This document shows positions 35,959-47,190 of a stretch of 64,000 bases of DNA, piece by piece. Under the pieces are notes generated by a model. The model made no database searches. It was not told the DNA's origin and saw only the letters and a program-made list of their open reading frames with translations. This DNA is from Reticulitermes lucifugus (lineage: Eukaryota > Arthropoda > Insecta > Blattodea > Rhinotermitidae): positions 1 to 64,000 of the forward strand of contig JAKCWW010000529.1 in the NCBI GenBank assembly GCA_026260175.1, written 5' to 3'. How positions within the stretch are numbered: position 1 is the stretch's first letter; the number at the start of each line of letters is the position of its first letter. The position numbers and the translations under genes were made by a program.

Positions 35959-36093
35959 GTAGAGGCTTTGGGAGTGTCCGATCTCAATTCCAAAAAGGTC
36001 TATATAAAAGACTTAGAAACCAGGAAAATGATACGCCTTCGGAGGCACTGGCCTCTAAGCACCACTGACAAAATAAATGGAATGGAAAAATGC
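35959..36093 (+). CDS. Candidate internal coding exon (45 codons), function unknown
   Basis: A good acceptor (TTTACATTGTCCTTTGCAG, ending 35958) is followed by a 45-codon open frame and a GTAAGG donor at 36094-36099. The exon is 135 bp and phase 0 at both ends. The translation, beginning VEALGVSDLNSKKVYIKDLE and ending near KINGMEKC, is charged and balanced, unlike translated AT-rich background. If the donor is not used the frame stops at 36123. I do not recognise the protein. The flanking plus frame at 36090-36491 and the opposing minus frame 36412-35984 are not supported as exons. Confidence 0.4.
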
Positions 36094-37740
36094 GTAAGGA
36101 GTGTAAACACACCACGAAATTGACAAATTCCAACATCAATCCAGACCAGTGTTGCCAAACGCAGTTTGGAGCATGTAAGGTTCCCACTAGACAAACCTCA
36201 ACAACATTGCAGTCAAGATATCGTATTTTAGGCACATTGTTCATGCTCACTGCCCCGCATAATACGATCCGAAGCTGGAAGTGGCGTGCGATGGGGGAGT
36301 GCTTGATCTGCATGTCTATATCGTTAACACAGTTGCCATTACAACATCGTGCATGCCACAAGCATGAAATCTCCACGATGCACAAGTGGTTACGACTGCA
36401 AATTGATAGCAATAACTCAGCTATTAATCTCTATGTCTGCAGAGGGCAAAGGCATGCAGGTTTCATCCAACTTAAATTGCCCAAATTTTAAAAAATATAA
36501 GAGATACTTTCATACGTTTTTTCGCGTAAAATTATCCAGTTAACTTCATGGAACAAGATCTTTTTTTATAAAGCGGTTGTTTTCTAGTGGCATAAATGCT
36601 CAGCTTTGACAGAACTTGAAGACCAGATACAATGTTCAGAAGACCCTGAAATTGAACCTTATTTAAAGCTAAAACAAAACAATCCGCAAACTCACCATCC
36701 CATTTTAAGATCTATGTTAGTACTATCCTCCTGTCTACATAAGTTATAAAATATTATATTCCTCATTATCCCTAAGCATGCTACGTAAAGGCCTATTTTT
36801 CCCGTCACAAGCTCCTTTACTTAAACATCTAAAAATACAAGGTTCCCAATAAAATATACATATATATATTTTCGTTAAAGATAGGATTTTTTCTATAGGG
36901 TCCGTAATTCTTTTTACTAGGTACAAATACTTTCCTCAGGGCTGACAATCTATACCAGTTGCATCGAAACTGTTTTACCCCCATAAAATCACGAGGTAAA
37001 TTTGAAGTTTTTCTTTACTTTTTGGATTTCACACAGAGAGATAAAAACTGTAATCTAAAACAACATGTTCCGAATTAAATCTGCTCTCATTTCCTGCAAC
37101 GAACTGAGTGTATTGACTACATAGGCACTTACACACGCAACAGGCTAAATTATGTGCTAACTGTCCTGTCTAAGAATTTTTGGGTGTTTTAAGCTACTTT
37201 CAAAAGAATTTCTTAATTATGTGGCATGCTATGACATATTTATATTTAACTGAATTCCGAATGAAAACTGCAGGAGAGGGCATTATGAAATAAACAATGA
37301 ACTCTTAAAAATTCTTTAAAATACATCAATATTACGGATTTTCGGGACAATAGCAAAAAGCACCAGCGAATAAATTCCAACTTCTCTAGAAACAGCAAAA
37401 TGCGGTGTGAGTCATAAGAGGCGTAGAGGAAACTATTGACTTCACCGTGTTTCGAGTCGCACAAATCTTGCGAAATTTATGATGGAGTAGAAGGATGCTT
37501 GTGACGTACTTTATTACACTAGCTCTTTGCTTGCCAGCAAGAACCGGGGAAATAATGACAAACCGAGTATATCTGACAGGGAGAATATATTTATGGGTTA
37601 AGTGGGCATTCTAGGATACCTGCACGCCGAGATTTGTTCCTCGGATACTGCTGGCCTGAATGTTCTTTAATCCTCTTTCTTGCAAAGATTAATGCAAGAA
37701 TTCCTAGGCTGCTTTTTAAATGTAATGTTACAGAGAATGT
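36094..37740. other. Non-coding sequence, possible intron
   Basis: Composition is balanced to about 36480, where long frames are open on both strands (133 and 142 codons), then becomes AT-rich. Nothing was recognised. The doubled open frames suggest an old GC-richer repeat more than a gene. Confidence 0.3.
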
Positions 37741-38067
37741 GAGATTGAGAAGAAAAGAAGTTATAACAAGAAGGATTCAAGAATAGTAAAGTAGAAATAA
37801 CACGAACTGAAAGAAAAATAGAGGGAGTAAAGAAGGAAATAAAAGTCAAAATAAGGCAAGAGAAAACAGCGAAATACAGGTCGCTAGAAGGAGGGAAAAG
37901 TAATGAAAGGAAAGAAGGAAGAAAGAAATGGAAGTGGAAGACAAGGAAATAAATTAGGAGGTGTAAATATGAAGCAAGAAAGAGAAGCACATAAGTTAAA
38001 GCACGATTGAAAAGAAACCAAAGAAAAAGTATACAATGAAAGTTAGGAAGGAGAAAAGAAGAAGTGA
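37741..38067 (+). repeat. Polypurine (GA-rich) tract, about 330 bp
   Basis: The plus strand is strongly purine-rich, with many AAGGAAGAAA-type runs. The minus strand is therefore pyrimidine-rich, which keeps a 145-codon frame open (38104-37667) with a Phe/Leu/Ser-rich low-complexity product. I attribute that frame to composition. Mirror-like purine runs of this kind can form triplex DNA. Confidence 0.75.
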
Positions 38068-38244
38068 TATTTCCAGCTATAATGCCATCTCTAAACACAG
38101 ACACGTGAAAAATGTAGAGAATAAAATCAGCCTAATATTAAAAAATAGGCCTGTTTCTTTCAGGTCTAGCAGCTTATATACTGAAGCGGTATGATAGCAG
38201 GAAATGGATCAAATGACACTTTCGTATTTACATTAACGCTTTAG

Positions 38245-38295
38245 ACTTATTTAACGGCCGTTATCAACTGCAGAGGTTACTTAGCTTTAGACCAA
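38245..38295 (+). repeat. 'TTTAACGACGCT' repeat, family D, short fragment
   Basis: 'TTATTTAACGGCCGTTATCA' followed by 'ACTGCAGAGGTTACTTAGC' matches the head of the family as seen at 48812-48850 and as I know it from cockroach sequences (TTTAACGACGCT...CAACT...GAGGTTATTTAGCGTCGAT). Confidence 0.5.
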
Positions 38296-40299
38296 TATTA
38301 TTTTATTACGATTAACTGTCCTACATCCTACGCAGGACGTCCCAGGTTATACGTTAATATCCGCAATGATGATCTCTGTCTTCTGTAACTTAGTGCCCTT
38401 TATAAAATACTGAAATAATTCACCAATATCGACTTTGGTGTTTCGTTTCACTTCCTTAACAAATAATCTTCCAGAACTACTGTCCATCAATTAAATGCTT
38501 TTGATAATGACTTTCTAAATAAACAAAAAATCATAAGGAATTTAGGGTCGAATACGAAGCATCCACTATAACGAATGACTGAGAAACTTGGAGGATGACC
38601 AAGTATTGGCATACTTAAAGTTGTTTACTATGAAATTAAATTTAAAGAACGGTTATGCTGGATCTAGAAAGAGTAGTTAGAGACTTAATACAAAATAATT
38701 CCTTGACATTCTCCTGAAAGAATCACTGAGCGACGGAAAGTCTCTGAATATTCCGAGTTCCGAACTTCCCAAATATAGATCAGTTTCATGACTGCTATGC
38801 TAACACGGTAAATTACGTACTTACATTTCGCGTAATTATCACGAACTGCAAATCACGTCACAACAGACAAAAGTAATCAAATCCGTACCTGATAAAAAAA
38901 AGTAAATTGGAAAAGCCTGTTATATATGCAATCTAGCAGAGCGGATTATCATTTAATGGCACGTACAACGCATTTAAAATTTAACAACACGAAACAAGAT
39001 TGACACTAGATCATACAGTAATCTATCTCTTCATCACACGTGATTTAAACCTCTGAGTATAAGGTGATTAATATTCCAAAATAAGTCATTTATATGTAAA
39101 AATGCATTCATAAATGAAGAGCTAGCAAAATAATTCTGGAACTGAAAATCAGATTTCAGAAAACAACCGCGCAATAGAGAGAATGTTTTATTTATCTATT
39201 TATTTATTTATGTGTAGTATATTTAACGACGCTTTTAGTAACTCAGATTAAAGAACGTCGAATAAACGAATGGATGGCTCTAGAAAACATTCTCAGTCTA
39301 ATTCAAGGAAATATACTACTTTTTTGCTATAGAATCTGAGAAAAGCCATAAAACGAGTAGGAATAACCAATATCTCGATGAAGAATCACGAGAAAGAGGA
39401 AGGCTGAAGAAGGAAAAGTGAAAATTGAGAAAAAAAAGAAAAACAAAGAAACAAGTGGAGATAATCTGAAACAGCAGATAAAGACAAAAAAGAGCGTTTT
39501 ATTAAAAACATTTATGTCGTAAAAACTGGTATATTTTCCACAAATTTAGTCTCAAAAGGAAGTGTAATCACCAAATATAACGGTGCCACAAGTAGCTAAT
39601 TATTTTTATATTTTAATTTCTTAATTACGTTTCCTCACCTGTACACACGCTTCAATTTATTACCGAGGAAGACTCGTGTTATCTTACTTCAGATCCCTCT
39701 ATCTATAGAGTGATGATCAGGCATAGAGATAGGTTATATAGCGTCAAATGAGAACATGACTATAAACACTAAATCTAAACGGAGTGGAAGGAAGTGATTA
39801 TGGCTAACTTTCAGAGTGTACCTAATGATTTACCTAGAATAACGGAGGAACACCACCAAATAATACTCCATTATAGTCTCTTTCTGATTTAATATTTGGC
39901 CAGGTAACCTGAGGTAGCCTTAGAGCAGAGTGATGCTGACAACAAAAGATTTGGCTTAGGTTGAGAATATTGAAACAAAACGTCGGAAATAAACAAAAGG
40001 CACCCCCTCTGTTTGGGCTAAGGTTTCAAGAACTTGTCAATTCTCATCCCAGGTAAGTGGCAGCTGAGGATCGGGCTCTGGTCCATGGTAGTCAATGTGA
40101 AATTTGTGGCACTGATTCAGGCTTTCTCCGAGCACTTCGGTGTCCTCCTGCCAATGTTATTCCATCAGTGCTTCCAGCTCTTTCATTAATATATCGCTGA
40201 CCTTACACAATCTCATCATTTTACATTGTCGTTAAATAACATACTTAAAGCCTACGTGTTCTGTATAATCAGCAATGAAGACAAAATTAAAGGTTTTCT
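38296..40299. other. AT-rich sequence with short family D fragments
   Basis: Apart from a family D piece near 39190-39300 and a possible one near 39740-39760 (AGGTTATATAGCGTCAAATG), nothing was recognised. A purine-rich run lies at 39395-39500. Confidence 0.35.
39190..39300 (+). repeat. (TTTA)n tract followed by family D fragment
   Basis: A TTTATCTATTTATTTATTTA run is followed by 'TATTTAACGACGCTTTTAGT' and 'AAAGAACGTCGAATAAACG', the head of the same repeat as at 48805. Confidence 0.55.
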
Positions 40300-40575
40300 G
40301 TGTCAATGCAATGACGGCATATGAAGGAGTCCCGGTATAGCTCCACTCTCTATTAACCTCCATATTGGACGGAGGTAAATGACCAAATCCACATTCCGGC
40401 TACTTGATGTCCGGAAAAGATCTCCAGGTATAAGCTATATTGATTAGAAGGTTAAGTGGGCTCCAGAGGACTTTTGGACGCTTAAGATAAGAGGAAAGAC
40501 TTTTTTCCCTGACGGGAGTGGAATATCGAATCGCCAAGCCCCTAATCTAGTCATAACACACACTAGGCTACTCAA
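40300..40575 (+). repeat. SINE-like repeat, family B, diverged copy
   Basis: Blocks in family order: 'ATATGAAGGAGTCCCGG', 'TATAGCTCCACTCTCTATT', 'AACCTCCATATTGGACGG', 'GACTTTTGGACGCTTAAG', 'CTTTTTTCCCTGACGGG', then 'CCCCTAATCTAGTCATAAC'. These align with 15236-15500 and 19910-20160, on the same strand. Confidence 0.65.
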
Positions 40576-43139
40576 AATACATACAAAAATATTTCTCAAA
40601 CTAAATTGCCTTTCTAGTAAAAAAAAACAAATTTTCAGCAAAGAAAATACCAAAACCCATCCTTAGATAAGAACCGGAAATTATTAAATCCAGTTCATAA
40701 GCTGAAAGTCCATCTTCCGAACTTTCATGTCAATATTATTCTGCCATGAGCAGCCTGGCGTTCCAAGAGGTATTCCCTTAGTCCGTAGAAAAATCAACCT
40801 GTAATAGGATAGGGAAAATATTCTAAAAGCAAATTAAAGCCTATAACCTCAAGATCGTGTTTAATGATTGGCTCTAATTCTAGCAACGTTCAAGTTCGCA
40901 CGTTGTAACCAAAGGGGTAGACAATTAACCTTTCACAAAAATGAAAAAATAAAGGTTTATGCTCACAGAAATATTTATTGTTATGTGGCCTCTACAGGTT
41001 ATCAGACATTGTCCCTGCTCAAACAATATACAAACCTGACATTCCCATATTCGCTGTTTACATTTTCATGATTGTAAATGCAGCGACCTTGTAGTTTTTG
41101 AACAGGACTCTCGAAAGTTATTAATTTAAAGCAGTACCCAGAGACTTTCTGTAAAGTACACTTTGTCGTAACCACGAACATCGCGCCAGCGTCAACTTCC
41201 GAAGTCGGCGCATTTGTAGGACTTGTCTCACGTAACCCAAGTGACGACGCTTCCAACATGATGAAATATGAACTTCGCGTCCTCTTGTTTTTCATTCGTA
41301 CTTGCTCATCTGTTCAAGTTACGGAGCGTCAAAAGGGAGGGCATTTGGGAATGATGAATTGGGAAGAATTCGATGTAAGAGGTCGACCCTTGTTTTCAGG
41401 GAACGGAACATGAAAGACAAGTGTTTGAAAAAGTCGTGATGAAGATGTTTGTTACAAGTAGACATTTTAGAACAAAGCAGGACCAAACGCTTAGTGATGT
41501 TAGCGGAATGAAACTTTGTGCATTAAGGCTGATTGGTTGGGCAGGATTTTAAAGGCAAGAAATGCATACTGCATATTCGTAAGGAAATATTTTTTTAAAG
41601 CAACCGCTCCGATGACGAGGAAGAATGAAAAAGTAACTTTCGGATGGAATTTAAGCAGTAGGTTATTTTGAGGGACTTTGGATACGGCTGGCTCAGAACT
41701 TGTGCAAAGGCGGAATTGTTTTGACTTTTATACCTCTGACGTCTTTTTCCTGCTAATGATTTATCAAACAGAACTCTGTACTCACTGATATGAAGAGAGA
41801 AAGCTAACTACAACACCGCGTTATCAGTTTCCGTTGTCTTCCTTGTGGGACAGAAATTGTGATTAGGTAACCTTTTCTGAACTTACAAGTCCATAGGACA
41901 GCTTAAATTATAAAAATAAATAATTCTGTCACAACAGCGACCACAGCAACTGATGTGAGCCCACTGTTTTTGTGCATTCTTCAAACCAGAGCAACATGCA
42001 AGAATAATAAAATCAAAATAATATGCAGAACGACAATATATATCTGCACCTAAAAGCAACTAGCAGCTTGGGAAGTGTAAAGTTACCATTTGTTGTGAAG
42101 TGTAGCTTGGGCTTCTGTGCCCAATTCCTGTATCTGACAAGGTTGCATTTTACCTCAAATTTCAACTGTTGTGGCTGAAGCCATAAAATACTTTTCACTG
42201 TAGCTGAAAATAAACTCCCTGGCGACTGTACAAATTAGTTTCGAGAATAAAACTATGTGTTAAAAAGAGTGTAATTTTGTTTATAAAGAATCAACAATTT
42301 GCTTATAAACTTCCTGTTTAATATTTTTCTGTGTTCAAACGAGTCAATATAAAGACTGCAATCTTCTGGTATATGACGTAATGTTCGTTGGCATTTTGTT
42401 AACTTGTAACAATGCTGTGGAGACCTTCCTTCTCATGAATTAATATGACTTCGGACTGAAGCCTTGAGGTCATGTCTTCAAAAGAAGAAAATCCCAGCCA
42501 GATTTTTCTGATCACACCTTTTCTAGTACAGAATTCATGATATGTACTAGTAGTTTAACCACAAACCTTCCTGTACAAAATTTTGTTCACAAAGAAACTA
42601 ACTCACTTTCCAAGTAAATAAACATTCAGACAGCAAGCATCCCACATTATTCAAAATAAAGCCTATATTTCATAAGAGGTGAGTGAATTTGTTTAGTTCT
42701 CTGTTGAAAGTAAAAGTGCTACATGACACATTCGTAATATTTCAGCTATAAGGCAGGTAAATCACTTTCAAGCCGGAAAGGGTAGGCTGGATAATTGATC
42801 TTTCATTCTTAGGCATCTACACATAAATTTAGCAGCATGCACTTAAATTAGAAAATTTTTTTTTCGGTGAGAATCAAAAATAAGCCTCCAGTAAGATTTA
42901 ATAGAAAGTGTACTACAGGAAAGATTAAATTGTATATTACAAGTCTGCAATTTTGAAATTCAACTTTGAAGTATTTAAAGTTATATTGGTTTGCGGTTTG
43001 AATTTTCTACGATTTTTAGTTTTTAATGCAACCAGACTCAAGCAAAGGATTGTAGTTTTGAGAAATATTTTGTGCTGATGATTTAAAATTCATCCAGAAC
43101 AGTTTACGAACAACCACGTGACTAAACTTAAACGAATTA
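40576..43139. other. Mostly AT-rich sequence; balanced patch at 41080-41330
   Basis: A 97-codon minus frame (41295-41002) has a balanced composition including SSLGLRETSPTNAPTSEVD, but no recognised family and no strong flanking splice sites. The remainder holds no identified element. Confidence 0.3.
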
Positions 43140-43360
43140 TTTTATGTACCAGGTGTCTAAAATGACATGTTTTCTGTTGAATTATGCACAATGTGAAGAA
43201 TATTTGTTTTGATGTTGGACGCCGTGTAGTCCTGCAGAAGGGAATCAACGTACAGGAGAAACCTTCTACCTCTTACACTGCAAGTGGAAGCAGTAGCTTC
43301 CTCCGAAACGTTGGTAACTTTCTGACAGGCTACACGGCCTGAAGTCACAGAAGGAAATAA
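43140..43360 (-). repeat. Dispersed insect repeat with 'VTNVSEEATAS' translation
   Basis: The minus strand (43348-43157) translates to a stretch with CQKVTNVSEEATASTCSV and DSLLQDYTASNIKTN. I recognise this as a very common insect repeat whose copies translate as VTDVSEE.AASIF... and ...YTASHPRR.... It is short and not itself a gene; the class is unknown to me. Confidence 0.55.
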
Positions 43361-43499
43361 TATTTATTCTCACTGCACTCATATTGTCAATTCTGAAACA
43401 ATTTTATACAGTTTGTTTTTAGTGTCCCTGTAACAAGTACGTAAGTTTAAAGTGTTTATTTTAAGAGCATTTGCACTCCGAGTACTTCATGTTTTAAAA

Positions 43500-43620
43500 T
43501 TGGTAATTTTTCCACTTAAATCACACACTTACCGAACTAGTTACTGAATACTCAGCACGTTTCGTTTCACTCCTGAGCCATCCTCAGGGCACAAATTCAC
43601 AAAAATCTTTTTAAATATCT
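43500..43620 (-). repeat. Repeat with 'CTGAGGATGGCTC..GAAACG' signature
   Basis: The reverse complement contains 'CCCTGAGGATGGCTCAGGAG' followed by 'TGAAACGAAACGTGCTGAG'. This signature is frequent at ends of arthropod retroelements and their non-autonomous relatives. No second close copy is in the window, although the MITE at 58036 has a loosely similar CTGATGATAGTTGAATGAAC block. Confidence 0.35.
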
Positions 43621-43764
43621 GAAGATCAATCATCTTATACAGTTACTAGATTAAGAAATCGAACTTTGGCGAAAAATTAAAAATGTCGTAACACTACGTA
43701 ATATAGAATTGCTTATGCTATTTTAGGCGCGTTCTCGTAATTCGTGTTTATTAGCTTCTTCACA

Positions 43765-44770
43765 TCCGTCAGTTCTGCAGTCCTCATGTATCAGCTCGTT
43801 TCCCACTGGAAGGGTTTGCGTGCGTCTGATTCGATATTGGAGACCTCTATGAAAATCTGCAATACTTCAACACAGCGTAAAGACATAAGAAATTTACATA
43901 TGAAATGGCAGCAACTTTGTGCTATTGCATTGATTTCGATGGTCTTCTGAAGCTACTCTCCTAAAAATTGCCCGGAAAATTGAGGCCTTTAAAGACTAGC
44001 TCAACCAGAATATTGAGGACGGTTTTGTTTCACAATGGCTCTCAATTTCCAGAAGTTCAGTTGCTAATTCTCTTCGCTTGAAATAAGAATAAGAGAATGT
44101 TAAAACATTGGAGAAAATCAACTATGAATGTTACAGTTGGGATGCTTGTGGAGAATTCAAGGTGTCACGATTTCGTCTAGGCCTATAAGGTGGATACCGA
44201 ATGAAGTCTTGTTTCTTCTGTCTCTGGAAGATTACAACATCTGACCAGCTTTGCACACAGTCATTCATGAAGCTATTTTTAGAGCTGACAAGATCTTGCT
44301 GCCACCACTTCACATTAAGTTGGGACTTCTGAAACAAGTTTTAAAAGCTTTGGATCACATGTAAGATACATTTTCACATACAACCTTCATGTTCCATATA
44401 TCTGCAGCAACGTGAAGGATAGAACCTACGCTGGACCAAAAATACGAAAAATTTTACTATTTCAGGTAGTGGAAAAAAATGACTCCTGCAGAAAAGAATG
44501 CTTGCAGGCTTTGCATTTCTTAGTGCATGGTTTAGCTGTAAAATAAGACGAAAATCTGAGAAGTATAGCCTACTGGGCTGCAGAATGTCTGTGAAAATGC
44601 AATTTTTACAATCATACCTGAACATCTTCAGACCAGTTTGGGTGATGTGAGTGTAGAAAAAGAGGAACGCTCTAATACAAAACACAAAGGCATGAGAAGA
44701 GGTAGCAGTGGCAATGGGATATGGCAATGACAAGGACATATTTCAACGTGATGAATCACGTTACAAACTG
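43765..44770 (+). pseudogene. Broken copy of a multicopy invertebrate protein family of unknown function
   Basis: Across three frames the plus strand gives, in the correct order, blocks I recognise from a protein family found in many copies in hydra, aphids and other invertebrates. They are LCYCIDFDGLL (about 43917-43950), a TSSTRILRTVLFHNGSQFP block (family type SLKAVLLHNGN; about 44000-44055), YECYSWDACGEFKVS (about 44123-44170), YRMKSCFFCLW (about 44193-44226), ADKILLPPLHIKLGLLKQ (about 44286-44340; family LLPPLHIKLGLMKQ), and MSVKMQFLQSYLNIF (about 44587-44631; family MS.KvHFL.SHLd.FP). A full-length member covers this whole span in one frame. Here stops and frameshifts separate the blocks, no introns are evident, and the final E-rich 'GERFHQD' region is badly decayed. 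The family's function is unknown to me; its copy number suggests mobile-element origin. This copy is dead. Confidence 0.7.
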
Positions 44771-46366
44771 TAAGTTATTCCGATACTGATTTTTCAATCA
44801 CGTCTGCAAACTTAGTTCTTATAGTAACCATGGCCGAACATGCTTTTCCCTTCACCTTGATAAGATCGCCCAATGTTTTTGCCAATTACATGCCCTTATA
44901 AGCCTATTATAAATATATCGTATTGTTAAAAGTGTTTTATATAATCACTATAATCGTTATTTTTTACGATTAGTAGATGCAGTGTACAAAAAATTAATAT
45001 ACCTTTAACTAACTTAATTAATATGAATAATTGACAACAAAAAATCAAAGCAAACACATAAGTCATTAACTTTTGTTGCGTAGTGTAATTATAAAACATT
45101 CCTAAACGTTTTAATGCAAGGCTCATTATATATGTAATATTACCTGTGTCACAGTATAATTACATTTAATGTTTAAAGAGCGGGTTTCATATAACACATA
45201 GACCACTTTATCATCAGTAATTAATAGTACAAATATGAATCCAATAATATAACCCTTTTTTCGAATCCACATTTTAATCCTAACTAACGCGACACCATAC
45301 GCAAAAGATAAACATACCAATGATTCATCTGTTGTTGTTGCTTAACCACTTATTTCCTTGTATGTTTTATACTATATATATGTACATATATATGCAAATA
45401 TATAGGGTACATATCACAAGTTTAACATTAAGAAATTCTATATTCTGAACACAGTTCGCATCTTCGTGTTTTTCTGCCTGACAGACAGAGCATTGTTTAT
45501 TTCTCTACACAGCATTCACTGATTGGGTTTTCAACCTAGATGATTTTGGTTCACTGTCCAGTAAGAATTGAATTTTAGCACCATGCAGGTTAATTTTCTT
45601 CTTTAATGCATAATTTACTTACACTCTACGTATTTTACAGGGAGTGTATATAAACTGTCTGCGACAGAATGCGAAGACTAACAGACGTGTTCGTGCAACA
45701 GGAAAGTTAATTTTTTAGTGTCGTAGTTGACGCTAAATGTATTTTTATTCTGCAGAGCCCTGAGTGTTGTGTTGGTTTGAGACATCCACAGATATGTGTT
45801 TTACATTTATTGAAACCTATGTATAGCAAGAATACATTACCTAATACTCATGTACGGTAAATGTTCCCCAAATTTTTAAAACCGATCCCTTGAAATTGTA
45901 CCACTAAGAACAAATGAAATTTAAATCGAAATATATTGGGTACCCACAGAAATATTACCAGTTTTACAGTAACTCTGTGCTTGAGAAGGGAACGTTGCGC
46001 GTTACCTTTACAAGCGCTCGGCTGAATAAATTCTCATAGAACAGAGTGTGACAAGAATAAGACATTTTAAGAAATAGAAGAATATTTTATGGATGCCGAT
46101 TTCTTCCATTCTTACGACACATTAGTTAAAGTATTAAGAGTGTGACCCTCAGACATAAACGTCTCACGATATGCATATATATCGCGCCAGGCCAGGACGT
46201 TTATAGGATTATTACTTCACTGTCAATGGGTGAAAGGTCCGAAGCATGAAGTTGTCTACACGGATCTATTATTTCAAACCATTTCCATGATCCCATGCTC
46301 AATCAGTAACCACGTAAGCCATTATGCTTTTATGCCGTAAGGATATTGGTAAATAAAACACAGGTC
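44771..46366. other. AT-rich non-coding sequence
   Basis: This contains TA/CATA-rich stretches near 45365-45405 and no recognised gene or recurring repeat. Confidence 0.4.
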
Positions 46367-46630
46367 GCCAATTCCGATAGTCATGCTGTCTAAGGCGTAT
46401 GTCTACAGCCACTCGATTGGTGGGATCGTGGGTTCGAACCCCTCTGAAAGCATGGAAATTCGTTTCTTGTCTTTGTTGTGTTGTGTACGTAGCGACCTCT
46501 GCGATGAACCGATCACTCTTTCACAGAAGTCCTACCGGGTGTGTGTGTGTCTAATTTTGTGTTATCTTGAAACCTCTACAATGCGGCAGCCTATACGTGA
46601 CTTAGGCTGTTGAGCCACAGAAAACCCCTA
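46367..46630 (+). repeat. tRNA-derived SINE, family A (plus copy)
   Basis: A tRNA-like head has box B 'GGGTTCGAACCCC' (46430-46442), preceded by a box A-like region around 'TCTAAGGCGTATGTCTACAG'. The body 'GAAGTCCTACCGGGTGTG', 'GTGTCTAATTTTGTG' and 'TGCGGCAGCCTATACG', with an end near 'TTGAGCCACAGAAAA', is shared with the copy at 53045-53303 on the minus strand. Because head and body are both shared between two separated loci, this is an element and not a lone tRNA. A (GT)n run near 46530-46545 interrupts the body. Confidence 0.82.
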
Positions 46631-46774
46631 TTCATACTCTAACCCTAATAATGAACAGTGACTATAAAAACACCGCCAATGTATGGAATTATGAGCTAGC
46701 ACAGTCATTCCCAAACACATACATTTTTTTCATTCTGCCCTCTCTCTCTTAGTCATTTATCTTATTTCATTCTA

Positions 46775-47190
46775 ATAATAATAATAACCATGGCTCGACA
46801 GCCCTATATGGGCTTGGGCCTCCTCTTTCCGAGGNNNNNNNNNNNNNNNNNNNNNNNNNNNNNNNNNNNNNNNNNNNNNNNNNNNNNNNNNNNNNNNNNN
46901 NNNNNNNNNNNNNNNNNNNNNNNNNNNNNNNNNNNNNNNNNNNNNNNNNNNNNNNNNNNNNNNNNNNNNNNNNNNNNNNNNNNNNNNNNNNNNNNNNNNN
47001 NNNNNNNNNNNNNNNNNNNNNNNNNNNNNNNNNNNNNNNNNNNNNNNNNNNNNNNNNNNNNNNNNNNNNNNNNNNNNNNNNNNNNNNNNNNNNNNNNNNN
47101 NNNNNNNNNNNNNNNNNNNNNNNNNNNNAACCCGCGAACCTTGGGTCCAGTGGCGAGCACGCTAACCACTAGTCCACCGAGGTCGACCTT
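46775..47190 (-). repeat. tRNA-derived SINE with (ATT)n tail and internal assembly gap
   Basis: The head lies at the right end. The reverse complement of 47129-47190 reads 'GACCTCGGTGGACTAGTGG', 'TTAGCGTGCTCGCC', then 'AAGGTTCGCGGGTT', giving a good box A (TGGACTAGTGGTTAGCG) and the start of box B. The left end (46775-46834) reversed gives 'CCTCGGAAAGAGGAGGCCCA...' and ends in (ATT)n at about 46773-46790. The interior 46835-47128 is unsequenced (294 N). Not the same family as the SINE at 46367. Confidence 0.75.

Noticed and set aside
35984-36412. 142-codon minus frame opposing a 133-codon plus frame
   Set aside because: Neither has recognisable motifs or supported splice sites, and the minus frame runs antisense to the better-supported exon at 35959-36093.
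37667-38104. 145-codon minus frame rich in Phe, Leu and Ser
   Set aside because: It is a translation of the polypurine/polypyrimidine tract; low complexity, no recognisable domain.
46379-46450. Functional tRNA gene
   Set aside because: Boxes A and B are present, but no complete cloverleaf is visible and the downstream body is shared with a second locus, so it is a SINE.
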